Origin: Aestuariispira insulae | Lineage (GTDB): Bacteria; Pseudomonadota; Alphaproteobacteria; UBA8366; Aestuariispiraceae | Reading direction: 5' to 3' | Assembly: GCF_003385955.1 (NCBI RefSeq) | Contig: NZ_QRDW01000012.1 | Span: forward strand, 1 to 64,000 | DNA length: 64,000 nt | Shown: positions 53,847 through 63,846 of the stretch, in pieces | Numbering within the stretch: position 1 is the first letter of the stretch | Layout: every line of letters begins with the position of its first letter | Made by a program: the position numbers and the translations under genes | Notes under the pieces: model-generated | What the model was told of the DNA's origin: nothing | Database searches by the model: none | Seen by the model: only the letters and a program-made list of their open reading frames with translations

Positions 53847-56339
53847 TTAAAACGGCTTGAGCAATCGCTCGATATAGTCCAGTTCCACCGGTGGCCTGTC
53901 CTGATCACCGGACCGGCGGCGCAATTCGTCCCGGATCTGGCGCGCACGCTCAATATCACCGGCATCCGGGATTTCGGTCTCTCCGGCACCATTGCCCTGA
54001 TTCCCCGCGTTGGGCACCCGGCCAAACGGGTCACGACCACTGCCTTCGGCTTCCCCCTGCATGACCTGCGGGCTGCTGCCACCATTGCCAAACCGTTCGA
54101 TAATCGCATCCTGAACCGCCTTTGCGCTTTCCTGCAACTGGTTCAGGGCATTGCCTTGGGATTTTGCAGCCCTGTGGGTGCGCCCCTCGCCCAACGCCTG
54201 GGAGGCATCCCCCATGGAATCGCCCGCCTCGCCCATTGAGGGCGGCACATCCCCCAGCATATCCCCGATGCGGTCCCCCAAGGACTGAAGCTGACGGCGT
54301 AATTGTTCCTGGCGGGCGGCCTGTTCCTGCGGGCTCATAGAGCCAGGATCGCTTGACCCTTCACCAGGTTGACGCTCGCGCCCCATCGCCTGGTCATGCG
54401 TGTCTTCCAGCAGGTTTTGTTGCTGTTCCATAAGGTTATAGAGATCTTTAAGCATGTCCAACGCCTCCTTGCCCTCACCGGAGGCGAAGGGGCTTGGCGC
54501 GGCACGCAGATTTTGCATCATTTCCCGCAGTTCCGCGAGCATCTTCTGGGCCTCATCCACCATGCCCATGCGCAAAAGCTCGCGGATCTTATCCATCATT
54601 TCCTGGATATTCTGCCCGGTCAGCTGTTGGGCATTGGACACATCGCGGATGCTTTCACCATTTTCTTCCATCTCCTGCTGCATCTGCTGGGCCAGGGCCT
54701 CCAGATAGCGCGACATCGCCTGTTCCATCTGGTTCATGAGTTGGTCGATCAGCTCCTGTTCGGCCCCATCCTTCAATGCTTCCAGCAGGGCTTTTTCCGC
54801 CGCTTCAAGTTCCTGCGCCGCGAGAGATACCTCACCATCCTCCAAGCGCAGCGCCACCTTCCAGAGTAAAGACAGGACGGATGGGATCTGTGGCTCGACC
54901 TTGCGGTGATGCAGCCTGGCCGCCACCACATCCAAGGTTAGAAAAACCGTCATATCGTGATGATAAGCTTCCGCATTCCAGGCAAGGGCATGCAGGTTGC
55001 GACCGACGGCAGAAGGCGTTTCCTCACCTGCGGCCAGCAGGCGGCGCTGTTCGATGATCACTCGGGCAACAGGATGGGTGAAGACCCTCTGGGGCAGCAG
55101 AATCGCCATAACCGCGCTCTCCCCGGTCTGGCCGCGGTCATCCACCGCCACCAGGGTCGCCAACACCTGAAGCCCGGCCCAAGGATGCGGCGTCAGGTCA
55201 AGATAGTGGCTGCTGTCCAGGACAGACCGACTGCCAAAGCCGGCCGGCAGGGGAAATTCTTCAACAGGTCCGTCGGGACGTCCGCTCTGGCGCAGCCTGA
55301 GAACCAGATCAGCCACGCCATAATCATCCTGCGCCAGATAAGAAACCAGAATGGAATCCCTCAATGTGATTTGGACTGGTCCCTTGAAGGCCGCGCTTGG
55401 CGCCTGATCCGGCAAAACCCGCACGGACCATTGCGCTAGAATGTCGCCATCCACGTCGACCCGATAATCGCCATCCGCATCCAGCGTCGCGCGGAATGCA
55501 AACTGCCCCTCTGCCTCTCGGGTGAAGGCCTGCCCAGCATTTTCAGGTGACAGAAAACTCGGCACTTCGCCCGATTGGCTCACCCGGAGAACCATCTCAC
55601 TGCCCTCCGGCACCACCACCAGATCCGCCTGGCGCTTGGCCAAATCTGATCCGGAACCGGTTTCTTCCTCACCGGCTTGGGCGCGCTTGCGGCCATCGCG
55701 GTCCAGCAATATCGGCGGGATACGGGTGTAATCAGGCGGCTCAACCCAAGCGTCCAGAGTGATCATTTCACCGGCCGGCACATTCAGCCCGCCGCCCTTG
55801 AATGCCGCACCAAGACGGCTGCCCAATGGCCCTTCGGTCACGGAAAAACCGACAAACAGGATCAACAGCGCAAGAAACCTCAATGCATAGGGATCCCGAT
55901 TGGACAGCAAAGGGGCTGGAAAATGGAATTCCAGCCGCCCGATGGTGGCCACCAGTTTCTGGATATGGCGATGCCATAAAAGGCGCGAGGTCGGCTCTTC
56001 CGTACTAGCGGCATGGTCGGCCAAACCACGCAGAGGCCGATTTGCCAGACCGTTGGTTTCCTCCAAGTGACGCAACACATCTTCACTGCTGGGAGGATGG
56101 AACCGCCGCACCCCGAGAACCATGGTCCAAAGGATGGCAGCGGCATTCATCACCAGCCCGATCCAGGCCAGCCAAAAGGCACCGCCCATTTCACCCAGCA
56201 GGATCAACCAGCCAGCCAGAAACAACGTTAGGAAAAACGGACGCCATAAAGCCGTGGAGAGGGCCTGGAATAACAAGACAGCCAAGACAAGCAGAAAGCG
56301 GTATCGCCCGACCACTGCAATCACTGGCGCATAATCCAT
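53847..56339 (-). CDS. DUF4175/TIGR02302 membrane protein
   Basis: The 830-residue protein has two or three N-terminal membrane helices (VLLFQALSTALWRPFFLTLFL and AWIGLVMNAAAILWTMVLG), a large extracytoplasmic beta region (residues 180-430), and a Gln/Met/Glu-rich helical end (MEQAMSRYLEALAQQMQQEM; LNQLQESAKAVQDAI). This is the layout of TIGR02302, an alphaproteobacteria-restricted family of unknown function, usually beside lysA. Confidence 0.85.
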   Translation of the reverse strand: MDYAPVIAVVGRYRFLLVLAVLLFQALSTALWRPFFLTLFLAGWLILLGEMGGAFWLAWIGLVMNAAAILWTMVLGVRRFHPPSSEDVLRHLEETNGLANRPLRGLADHAASTEEPTSRLLWHRHIQKLVATIGRLEFHFPAPLLSNRDPYALRFLALLILFVGFSVTEGPLGSRLGAAFKGGGLNVPAGEMITLDAWVEPPDYTRIPPILLDRDGRKRAQAGEEETGSGSDLAKRQADLVVVPEGSEMVLRVSQSGEVPSFLSPENAGQAFTREAEGQFAFRATLDADGDYRVDVDGDILAQWSVRVLPDQAPSAAFKGPVQITLRDSILVSYLAQDDYGVADLVLRLRQSGRPDGPVEEFPLPAGFGSRSVLDSSHYLDLTPHPWAGLQVLATLVAVDDRGQTGESAVMAILLPQRVFTHPVARVIIEQRRLLAAGEETPSAVGRNLHALAWNAEAYHHDMTVFLTLDVVAARLHHRKVEPQIPSVLSLLWKVALRLEDGEVSLAAQELEAAEKALLEALKDGAEQELIDQLMNQMEQAMSRYLEALAQQMQQEMEENGESIRDVSNAQQLTGQNIQEMMDKIRELLRMGMVDEAQKMLAELREMMQNLRAAPSPFASGEGKEALDMLKDLYNLMEQQQNLLEDTHDQAMGRERQPGEGSSDPGSMSPQEQAARQEQLRRQLQSLGDRIGDMLGDVPPSMGEAGDSMGDASQALGEGRTHRAAKSQGNALNQLQESAKAVQDAIIERFGNGGSSPQVMQGEAEGSGRDPFGRVPNAGNQGNGAGETEIPDAGDIERARQIRDELRRRSGDQDRPPVELDYIERLLKPF

Positions 56340-56387
56340 GCCTTCTTCTCCATTGCTGCCTTCACAATGGACGATGCGGCAGGAACC

Positions 56388-57662
56388 TCAGTCGAGCCAC
56401 TCCGCCATATGGTCCAATGCTAACAGCTCTTCATACGTCTGTCTTGGGCGGATTACAGCAAATTGATCACCCTTGACCAAAACTTCCGGCACCAGAAGCC
56501 GGGTATTGTAGGTCGATGCCATCACTGCACCGTAAGCACCCGCCGACCCGAAAGCCACCAGATCACCATGATCGAGCGGCGGGAGCTGACGATTCTTGGC
56601 AAAGGTATCCCCGCTTTCACAGACCGGACCGACAACATCGGCAGCCGATTTTTGCGCATTCTCGGCGGGTTCCCGCACCGGCATGATTTCATGATGCCCG
56701 TCATATAGCGACGGCCGGATCAAATCGTTCATCGCGGCATCAACGATCACAAAACGCCTGGTTTCACCCACTTTTTCCAGAATAACCTCGGTCACCAGCA
56801 GGCCGGAATTCCCAACGATCAGGCGGCCGGGTTCCAACATGATCGGCAGATTAAGATGCCCGACAGACTCGCGGACAACCTTGGCATAGTCGCTGGGCAG
56901 GGGCGGCTCGGAATCGCTGGCATCATAGGGAATCCCCAAGCCACCGCCCAGATCCAGCCGCTCAATGCCGATCCCCTGCTTCTGCAGGGTCTCCACAGTT
57001 TCCGCCAGTTTGGCGAAGGCCGCCCGATAGGGATCCAAGCTCGTCAGTTGGGACCCGATATGCACGGCGATTGATACCGGCTTGATCCCCGGCAGGTTGG
57101 CCGCTCGGGCATAGATTTGCCCGGCATATTCAATGTCGATGCCGAACTTATTTTCTTTTTTGCCGGTGGCGATTTTTTCATGGGTTTTGGCATCCACATC
57201 CGGATTGACCCGGATCGCCACATGGGCTTCCCTGCCAAGCCGCTGCGCGGTATCGGACAACATCTCCAATTCCGGCAGGCTTTCCACATTGATCTCAAGG
57301 ATCCCGGCGTTAAGCGCAAACTCCAGCTCAGAAACGGTTTTGCCGACCCCTGAAAACACAATTTTTTCCGGCGGCACACCGGCCGCCAGGGCCCGTCGCA
57401 ACTCTCCCTCGGAAACAACATCCGCGCCTGCGCCCAACTGGGCCAGGGTCCGAATCACGGACAGGTTGGAGTTGGCCTTGACCGCATAACAGACCAGGGC
57501 ATCCAGGCCTTCTTGAGAAAAGGCATCGGCAAAAACCCGGTAATGGCGTTCCAAAGTCGCTGTTGAATAAACATAGAACGGCGTGCCCACCGCCTCGGCA
57601 ATGGCGGAAATGGCAACATCTTCGGCATGCAGTATGCCGTCGCGATATTCAAAATGGTTCAT
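56388..57662 (-). CDS. lysA: Diaminopimelate decarboxylase
   Basis: The 424-residue fold-type III PLP enzyme makes L-lysine from meso-diaminopimelate. PLP Lys is in CYAVKANSNL, followed by VSEGELRRALAAG, HIGSQL, LDLGGGLGIPY, EPGRLIVGNSG, and the second-subunit CESGDTFAKNRQLPPL. It lies in the order argH-lptM-lysA on the minus strand. Confidence 0.95.
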   Translation of the reverse strand: MNHFEYRDGILHAEDVAISAIAEAVGTPFYVYSTATLERHYRVFADAFSQEGLDALVCYAVKANSNLSVIRTLAQLGAGADVVSEGELRRALAAGVPPEKIVFSGVGKTVSELEFALNAGILEINVESLPELEMLSDTAQRLGREAHVAIRVNPDVDAKTHEKIATGKKENKFGIDIEYAGQIYARAANLPGIKPVSIAVHIGSQLTSLDPYRAAFAKLAETVETLQKQGIGIERLDLGGGLGIPYDASDSEPPLPSDYAKVVRESVGHLNLPIMLEPGRLIVGNSGLLVTEVILEKVGETRRFVIVDAAMNDLIRPSLYDGHHEIMPVREPAENAQKSAADVVGPVCESGDTFAKNRQLPPLDHGDLVAFGSAGAYGAVMASTYNTRLLVPEVLVKGDQFAVIRPRQTYEELLALDHMAEWLD

Positions 57663-57701
57663 CGTTCAAACCTTCAAAAACAAAACCCAGTCGGGATCAG
57701 A

Positions 57702-57833
57702 TCAACTGGTCGGATAGGTTCTGGGATAATCCGTCTTACCCGACGGCGGCTCCGGCGAGGCCTTCTTCCCACAGGCGCCCAGCGGAACGGCCAGCATTAA
57801 GACAGCGATCAGAACCGTCAGCTTTTTGATCAT
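57702..57833 (-). CDS. LptM (YifL)-like small lipoprotein
   Basis: The 43-residue gene is encoded between argH and lysA, starting at ATG 57831-57833, which overlaps the argH stop by 4 nt. The signal peptide [21 protein letters not shown] has a lipobox LGAC, followed by a short Pro-rich tail ([20 protein letters not shown]). Position next to lysA matches YifL/LptM, which assists LPS translocon assembly; sequence support is only the lipoprotein signal and synteny. Confidence 0.75.
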   Translation of the reverse strand: MIKKLTVLIAVLMLAVPLGACGKKASPEPPSGKTDYPRTYPTS

Positions 57834-59212
57834 AGGAAACGCTCCCGGGCGGCGCTGGCCGCCGCCTTCACATTGGCCGGTGCCGTGCCACCAAAACTGG
57901 TTCGGCTATTGACCGAGGCATCGGCAGAGAGGACGGAAAAAACATCATCGGTGATACGCGGCTCAACCGTCTGCATGTCCGCCAGGCTCAACGCATCCAG
58001 GGTCACCCCCTGTTTTTCGGCCAGCGCCACCAGGGATCCGGTCACATGATGTGCATCCCGGAATGGCAGGCCCAAGACACGCACCAGCCAATCGGCAAGA
58101 TCCGTGGCGGTTGGGAAACCATCCACCAGGGCCGCACGCATGCTTTCCTTGTTCGGCTCCATATCCTCGACCATGCCCGCCATGGCAGCAACCGCCAGGG
58201 ACAGGTTGTCCGCCGCATCAAAGGTAACCTCTTTGTCTTCCTGCATATCCTTGCCATAGGTCATCGGCAGGCCCTTCATAACGATCAGCAGGGCATTCAG
58301 CGATCCGATGATCCGGCCCGGCTTGGCCCGGATCAGTTCGGCCGCATCGGGATTTTTCTTCTGCGGCATGATCGAAGAACCGGTTGTGAAGGCATCGGTC
58401 AGATGGACAAAATTAAACTGCTGGGAGGCCCATATCACGATCTCTTCGGCCAGCCGCGAAAGATGCACCGCCGTGATCGAGGCAGCCGCCAGAAACTCCA
58501 TGGCAAAGTCGCGCGCAGCCACCGAATCCATGGAATTGTGGGTCGGGCCGTCAAAGCCCAGCATCTGTGCGGTTGCGTGCCGGTCGGTCGGAAAGGATGT
58601 TCCCGCCAGCGCCGCCGCCCCCAGCGGGCATTCATTCAACCGCTTGCGGCAATCAGCGAGACGCCCCCGGTCCCGGCCGATCATCTCAACATAAGCCAGC
58701 AGATGATGGCCAAAGGTCACCGGTTGCGCGCTTTGCAGATGAGTGAAGCCCGGCATGACCACATCGGCATGTTTGTCGGCCTTGTCGATCAGGGCCCTGT
58801 GCAGGGTCTTCAACTGCGCTTCCAAACCGTCGATGGCGTCGCGCAGCCAGAGGCGGAAATCCGTTGCCACCTGATCATTGCGGCTCCTGGCGGTATGCAG
58901 CCGGCCCGCCGGCTCGCCAATCAGCTCTTTCAGCCTGGCTTCCACATTCATATGGATATCTTCCAACGAGGCTTTAAATTCAAATGCGCCGGCCTCAATC
59001 TCTGCCAGAACCTTGTCCAGGCCCTGGGTGATGGCGGTACCATCGGCTTCGCTCAAGATCCCTTGTTTCACCAACATGGCGCAATGAGCCTTGGAACCGG
59101 CAATATCCTGCGCATACATTCGCTTGTCGAATCCGATGGAAGCGTTAATCTCTTCCATAATCGCGGCGGGTCCGGCGGCAAAACGGCCACCCCACATTTC
59201 GTTTGCAGTCAT
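57830..59212 (-). CDS. argH: Argininosuccinate lyase
   Basis: The start at 59212 ([11 protein letters not shown]) is the typical N-terminus; an upstream Met at 59251 is unlikely. The ~460-residue lyase has [31 protein letters not shown] and the signature [12 protein letters not shown]. It cleaves argininosuccinate to arginine and fumarate, the last step of arginine synthesis. It is divergent from the TlpA gene with only 20 bp between the starts, so the promoters overlap. Confidence 0.95.
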   Translation of the reverse strand: MTANEMWGGRFAAGPAAIMEEINASIGFDKRMYAQDIAGSKAHCAMLVKQGILSEADGTAITQGLDKVLAEIEAGAFEFKASLEDIHMNVEARLKELIGEPAGRLHTARSRNDQVATDFRLWLRDAIDGLEAQLKTLHRALIDKADKHADVVMPGFTHLQSAQPVTFGHHLLAYVEMIGRDRGRLADCRKRLNECPLGAAALAGTSFPTDRHATAQMLGFDGPTHNSMDSVAARDFAMEFLAAASITAVHLSRLAEEIVIWASQQFNFVHLTDAFTTGSSIMPQKKNPDAAELIRAKPGRIIGSLNALLIVMKGLPMTYGKDMQEDKEVTFDAADNLSLAVAAMAGMVEDMEPNKESMRAALVDGFPTATDLADWLVRVLGLPFRDAHHVTGSLVALAEKQGVTLDALSLADMQTVEPRITDDVFSVLSADASVNSRTSFGGTAPANVKAAASAARERFL

Positions 59213-59232
59213 TGAATAAAACCAGGTAGCTG

Positions 59233-59820
59233 ATGAAACATTGTTATCCAAACCGGCTGAAACTCGCAGGCATCAAGACGGTTCTAGCCCTTTTAGCGAT
59301 CTTGTCCCTGCTTGGCTACCCTGTGCAGGCGGATAATTACCCGCCAACAGTTGGAAAAATGCGCGGATTTGTGCTCCTGAAGGAACCGGTTGCCGCGCCG
59401 GAGACCCCGTTTTTTGATGAATCGGATGCCGTGCGCCATTTCAGCGACTTTGGCGATCAGGTCCTGTTGGTAAATTTTTGGGCCACCTGGTGCGCGCCCT
59501 GCGTTAGGGAAATGCCCGATCTGGACCGGCTGCAGGCTGACATGGGCGGTCCCGACTTTCAGGTGATCACCATCAACCAGGACATCAAGGGCGCGGCAAT
59601 CGCCGGTCCCTTTCTGCGGGATCGTCTCGGCCTTGAAAACTTGACGCTTTTTATCGACAAAAAAATGAAACTGGGCCGCGCCTTCAAGGTTCGCGGCCTG
59701 CCAACCACCTTCCTGCTGGACCGGCAGCACCGAGTGATCGGAAGTTATGCAGGTCCTGCGGATTGGGCATCCGAAGATGCTAAAACATTGATCCAACATG
59801 TGATCGACAGTTCGCGGTAA
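59233..59820 (+). CDS. TlpA-family periplasmic thioredoxin
   Basis: The 195-residue protein has an N-terminal hydrophobic signal or anchor ([18 protein letters not shown]) and a thioredoxin fold with the redox motif WCAPC in [20 protein letters not shown] and the cis-Pro GLPTTF. It is a membrane-exported disulfide reductase for cytochrome or other periplasmic substrates. It sits beside argH, as often in this class. Confidence 0.9.
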   Translation: MKHCYPNRLKLAGIKTVLALLAILSLLGYPVQADNYPPTVGKMRGFVLLKEPVAAPETPFFDESDAVRHFSDFGDQVLLVNFWATWCAPCVREMPDLDRLQADMGGPDFQVITINQDIKGAAIAGPFLRDRLGLENLTLFIDKKMKLGRAFKVRGLPTTFLLDRQHRVIGSYAGPADWASEDAKTLIQHVIDSSR

Positions 59821-59925
59821 TATAATCCGATTATTCATAAATCGGGAATTTCTGCCCCTGAACCATTGCAATGGCATGGCAAAAACGGAGATAATGGCCA
59901 CGAACCGGGAGGGGTTTGGAGCTAC

Positions 59926-60987
59926 ATGATCAGTCTTATGCCATTCAGCCACAACGGTGAAAGCAGGCGGTATCGCTTTGCTGCCCTTTCTTTCCTATTC
60001 TGTTTCCTGATCCTCACAGGGGCCGCTTCGGCCGGCCCCACTATGGACCGGGTCCGTGATGACGGCGTATTGCGCTGCGGCCTGACCCTTACCGGGAAAG
60101 GGCTGACAACCCGTGACGCAACCGGTCAATGGCGCGGGTTTTTCCCGGATTTCTGCCGGGTGGTTGCCGCCGCCGTCATCGGCGATGCCGAAGCCGTGGA
60201 ATTCTACCAGGTGGATGTGGTCAGCCGGTTCGATGCCTTGAAAAATGGCGATATCGATATCCTGATGGCCAATACAACCTGGACCGCACAGCGTGACGGC
60301 GAGCAGGGACTGGCCTTTCCTGCCATTTATTATTACGACGGCACCGGCTTCATGGCACTGCAAAGTGTGGGAGCCGTCCAGATCTCCGATATTGCTAAAG
60401 CAACGGTCTGTGTCGGCAAAAACACCACCACGATTGAAAATGTCCAGGAACTGATTAACAACGGCAACAAGGGGCTGACCATTAAGGCCCTCAATTCTCT
60501 TGAGACACAACTGGAAGCCTTTTATCTTAAAAAATGCGACCTGATCGCCTATGACAGATTGGGCTTGATCGCCCATCAGGCCCGCTTTGACGGGCCGGGA
60601 GATCCACCGATTGTCTTTCCCGACGTAATTTCAAAAGAACCGCTGGCACCTGCTGTCCGGGATAACGACATGGCATGGTTCGATGCAGTGCGCTGGGCGA
60701 TCCATGCGACCATCATTGCTGAGGAGCTGGCTTTATCGAGCCAGAATATCGAACATAGGCGCGACAGCAAGAGCACGGAAATCCGCCGCTTTATCGGTCA
60801 GAAAGATCAGATCGGTCATGGACTGGGCCTACCGGACGACTGGGCCTTCCAGATTGTCCGTCAGGTCGGCAATTATCGGGAGATTTTCGAACGCAATCTC
60901 AGCCATACCCTGTCACCAGCCGGTGGTCGGGGACTGAACCGGCTTTGGTCTGAAGGCGGTCTTCTTTTCGCGCCTCCTATCCGATAA
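59926..60987 (+). CDS. Amino-acid-type periplasmic binding protein
   Basis: The start at 59926 (MISLMPFSHNGESRRYRF) gives a signal sequence with a hydrophobic core FAALSFLFCFLILTGAASA. The ~353-residue protein resembles AapJ/BztA-type binding proteins: RDDGVLRCGLTLTGKGLTTRD, WRGFFPDFCRVVAAAV, NTTWTAQRDGEQG. It starts a two-gene unit with a sensor kinase 17 bp downstream and no permease in sight, so it may feed a sensor rather than a transporter. This resembles TorT with TorS in layout. Confidence 0.8.
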   Translation: MISLMPFSHNGESRRYRFAALSFLFCFLILTGAASAGPTMDRVRDDGVLRCGLTLTGKGLTTRDATGQWRGFFPDFCRVVAAAVIGDAEAVEFYQVDVVSRFDALKNGDIDILMANTTWTAQRDGEQGLAFPAIYYYDGTGFMALQSVGAVQISDIAKATVCVGKNTTTIENVQELINNGNKGLTIKALNSLETQLEAFYLKKCDLIAYDRLGLIAHQARFDGPGDPPIVFPDVISKEPLAPAVRDNDMAWFDAVRWAIHATIIAEELALSSQNIEHRRDSKSTEIRRFIGQKDQIGHGLGLPDDWAFQIVRQVGNYREIFERNLSHTLSPAGGRGLNRLWSEGGLLFAPPIR

Positions 60988-61004
60988 CACAAGGCGCGGG
61001 GCAC

Positions 61005-62948
61005 ATGCGTTTTTCAGGCGTTTCTCTTAAGCTCGGTGGCGGCATCAGCATCATTGTCGCGGCAACTATCGCTGCCGGAATAACAACTTTAATCACCCTC
61101 AACACCCTGCAAAACGGGTTTGAAGGCATTGCCCGCGATCGTCTGCCGGCCCTGGTGGCAGCGGGCCATCTGTCCGGCAGTGCACAAGCCTTGAAGGGTA
61201 AAGGGGTCGAGCTGATCGCAGCACGCACACCAACAGATCGCGAACGGGTTAAAAACAGCATTTCCGATCTCCTCAGGGCGCTCGAGGAAGATATTGCAGA
61301 GCTGCATTCCCTGGAACAGCAAGATTTGTTCAACCGCGCCGTTGCCGAAACGTCAGGCTCCGGTGCCTTCACCACCCGGACCATTCAACCGGTTCTTGAC
61401 AGGCTCAAGGACAATTTCGACCGGCTGAATGAGGCATCTGCAACCATCCATGATGCCAACACCACATTCCAGCATCACAAAACACGCATCAGACAGCTTG
61501 CAATGGAATTGCAGGACCTCCGTGCCGCTATCGGAGATTTTGGTGCACCGGCCGGCGGAAATAGTCCTGAATCCAACTGGAGCCATCTGCAGCTTCGGGT
61601 GATCAGCATACTGGCCAATCTGGATGACCTGAACAGCCTACCCAGGCTGCGCAGACTATCCACCAACCTGGACCGCCTATCCGAACAGCTGGCTGCGGCT
61701 TTTGACCGCTTGGAGCCCCCCCAACAACAGGCACGCCTGCCCGCTCAACAGAAAGTTATTGCGATGATCCAGGCGCAAGACACCCCGCTCAAGGCACTGG
61801 AACAGCTGTTATTGCTGCGGAATCAACAGGCGGGGATCCTGGTGGCCAACCGCGAATTGTCCAATCAGCTGGCGTCCTTGGCCTCAGGATTGCTAACCTG
61901 GCAGGAAAACGAAATCATCCGCGAAGGCAACTCCTTTGCCGCGCTGATTTCCAGCCGCTCCAATATCGTGCTGATTTCCGCTGCTGCCTCTCTGCTGGTG
62001 GCGATGATGATCCTCGCCTATCTGCGCCGTTCCATTCTGCGCCGCCTTTCCTTATTGAAAAAGAGGATGCTCGATTTCATGCAGGCAACCTCGGATTCTC
62101 CCGATAAATTGCTGAAAAAGGGGGATGAGATTACAGAAATCGGCCATGTTCTCGATCATTTATATCAGCAGATCCAATTACGAGAGGACAATCTGCGGGC
62201 CGCGCGCGACCAGGCGGAAACCATGGCCAAGCGGGCGGACATGGCTAATCTGGCCAAATCTTCTTTCCTGGCCAATATGAGCCACGAACTGCGCACGCCG
62301 CTTAATGCAATCATCGGCTTTTCCGAAGTGATCAAATCCGGAATCCGCCCCGGCATGGAACAAGAATATGCAAACGACATTTATCAGTCCGGTTCCCATC
62401 TTCTCAGCCTGATCAATGGCATCCTTGAGCTCTCCAAAATCGAGGCCGGCCGACACGAGCTTGTACCGGAACAAATCAACTGCGAAACTCTCGCGATGGA
62501 GGTTGAACGCTTTTTCTCGCTGCCGCTGCAAGACAAAAACCTCAAGCTTGTCATCGACTTCGATAACGATCCGGTCATTCTGGCCGATGAGATGGCGGTG
62601 AAGCAGATCCTGGCCAACCTGATTTCCAACGCCGTCAAATTTTCCAATTCCGGCTGTGAAATCCGCGTTTCCGGTTCTCGCGATCAAACCGATTATCTGA
62701 TCAAGGTCCGGGATGAGGGGATTGGCATCGCCGAAGAAGAGTTACTGTCCGTCCTGGAGCCATTCCATCAGGAAGAGCGCGGATATACGCGGGATTCCAG
62801 CGGTACAGGCCTGGGTCTATCAATCGTGAAAGGTCTTACCGAACTGCATGGCGGCCAACTGACCTTATCCAGCCAGAAAGGGTCCGGTACAACAGTGACC
62901 GTGCGCTTGCCGCTGCGCGACAGTTTCCCCGGCCCCGGCAATGACTAA
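61005..62948 (+). CDS. TorS-like sensor histidine kinase, without receiver
   Basis: The 647-residue protein has an N-terminal membrane helix, a ~280-residue periplasmic sensor (LPALVAAGHLSGSAQALKGK and RVISILANLDDLNSLPRL) resembling the TorS sensor domain, a second helix (NIVLISAAASLLVAMMILAYL), a HAMP linker, then DHp with FLANMSHELRTPLNAIIGF (His near residue 427) and HATPase boxes NLISNAVKFS, DEGIGIAEEE and GTGLGLSIVK. Unlike TorS it ends after the ATPase and has no receiver or Hpt domain, so a separate regulator must exist. It is probably coupled to the binding protein upstream. Confidence 0.85.
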   Translation: MRFSGVSLKLGGGISIIVAATIAAGITTLITLNTLQNGFEGIARDRLPALVAAGHLSGSAQALKGKGVELIAARTPTDRERVKNSISDLLRALEEDIAELHSLEQQDLFNRAVAETSGSGAFTTRTIQPVLDRLKDNFDRLNEASATIHDANTTFQHHKTRIRQLAMELQDLRAAIGDFGAPAGGNSPESNWSHLQLRVISILANLDDLNSLPRLRRLSTNLDRLSEQLAAAFDRLEPPQQQARLPAQQKVIAMIQAQDTPLKALEQLLLLRNQQAGILVANRELSNQLASLASGLLTWQENEIIREGNSFAALISSRSNIVLISAAASLLVAMMILAYLRRSILRRLSLLKKRMLDFMQATSDSPDKLLKKGDEITEIGHVLDHLYQQIQLREDNLRAARDQAETMAKRADMANLAKSSFLANMSHELRTPLNAIIGFSEVIKSGIRPGMEQEYANDIYQSGSHLLSLINGILELSKIEAGRHELVPEQINCETLAMEVERFFSLPLQDKNLKLVIDFDNDPVILADEMAVKQILANLISNAVKFSNSGCEIRVSGSRDQTDYLIKVRDEGIGIAEEELLSVLEPFHQEERGYTRDSSGTGLGLSIVKGLTELHGGQLTLSSQKGSGTTVTVRLPLRDSFPGPGND

Positions 62949-62970
62949 GCTCTAAGCCTGTGTCGGATCA

Positions 62971-63846
62971 TCAACGGGTTGGCCGCGGTTGATCCCCGGA
63001 ATAGTCATAAAATCCACGACCGGTTTTCACGCCCAGCCACCCGGCTTCAACATATTTCACCAATAGAGGGCAGGGGCGGTATTTTGCGTCCGCCAAATCC
63101 GTATGCAGCACATTCAAGATAGCCAGACAGGTATCCAGCCCGATGAAATCCGCCAGTTCTAGGGGACCAAGCGGATGCTTGGTGCCAAGCTTCATGGCGG
63201 TATCGATAGCCGTCACCGTGCCAACCCCTTCATAGAGGGTATAGATGGCTTCATTCACCATCGGCAACAAGATACGGTTTACGATAAAGCCTGGGAAATC
63301 CTCGGAAATGGCGACCGTTTTACCCAGCTGTTTTTCGGCAAAATCCCGGCATTTCTCAAAGGTGTCCTCGGATGTCGCCAGGCCTCGGATAATCTCAACC
63401 AGCCGCATCGCCGGCACCGGTTTCAGGAAATGCACACCGCAAAACCGGTCCGGCCGGTCCGTATTGGCGGCCAGCCTTGTCACGGAGATAGAAGACGTGT
63501 TGGTGGCAATGATCGCGTCATCGCGAAGATGGGGGATGAGGTCGCGAAAAATCTCGCGTTTCAGCTCTTCATTTTCCGTAGCTGATTCGACAACAAGATC
63601 ACAATCGGAGAACATCGCGTAATCGCTGCCGGTTTCAATCCGGGACAAGGCCGCGTCCTTGTCCTCAGGCGAGATGCTGTCCCGATCGACCTGGCGGTCC
63701 AGGTTTTGCGAGATGAGGTTAAGCGCTTCATCCAGCGGGGCTTTGTCCACATCCAGCATTTTTACCACCGCGCCGGATAATGCACAAATATGGGCAATGC
63801 CGTTGCCCATCTGACCCGCGCCGATCACCCCAATGGTTTTGAACAT
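62971..63846 (-). CDS. 3-hydroxybutyryl-CoA dehydrogenase
   Basis: The 291-residue NAD-dependent enzyme has the Rossmann motif GVIGAGQMGNGIA (residues 6-18), the His-Glu region FCGVHFLKPVPAMRLVEIIRG, and a C-terminal ALGTKHPLGPLELADFIGLDTC-like sequence (MKLGTKHPLGPLELADFIG). It works in butyrate or poly-3-hydroxybutyrate metabolism and in fatty acid oxidation. Length and motif choice favour a short-chain, stand-alone dehydrogenase. Confidence 0.92.
   Translation of the reverse strand: MFKTIGVIGAGQMGNGIAHICALSGAVVKMLDVDKAPLDEALNLISQNLDRQVDRDSISPEDKDAALSRIETGSDYAMFSDCDLVVESATENEELKREIFRDLIPHLRDDAIIATNTSSISVTRLAANTDRPDRFCGVHFLKPVPAMRLVEIIRGLATSEDTFEKCRDFAEKQLGKTVAISEDFPGFIVNRILLPMVNEAIYTLYEGVGTVTAIDTAMKLGTKHPLGPLELADFIGLDTCLAILNVLHTDLADAKYRPCPLLVKYVEAGWLGVKTGRGFYDYSGDQPRPTR

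Noticed and set aside
58046-59215. 389-residue frame antisense to argH
   Set aside because: Fully inside argH, whose lyase signature is clear.
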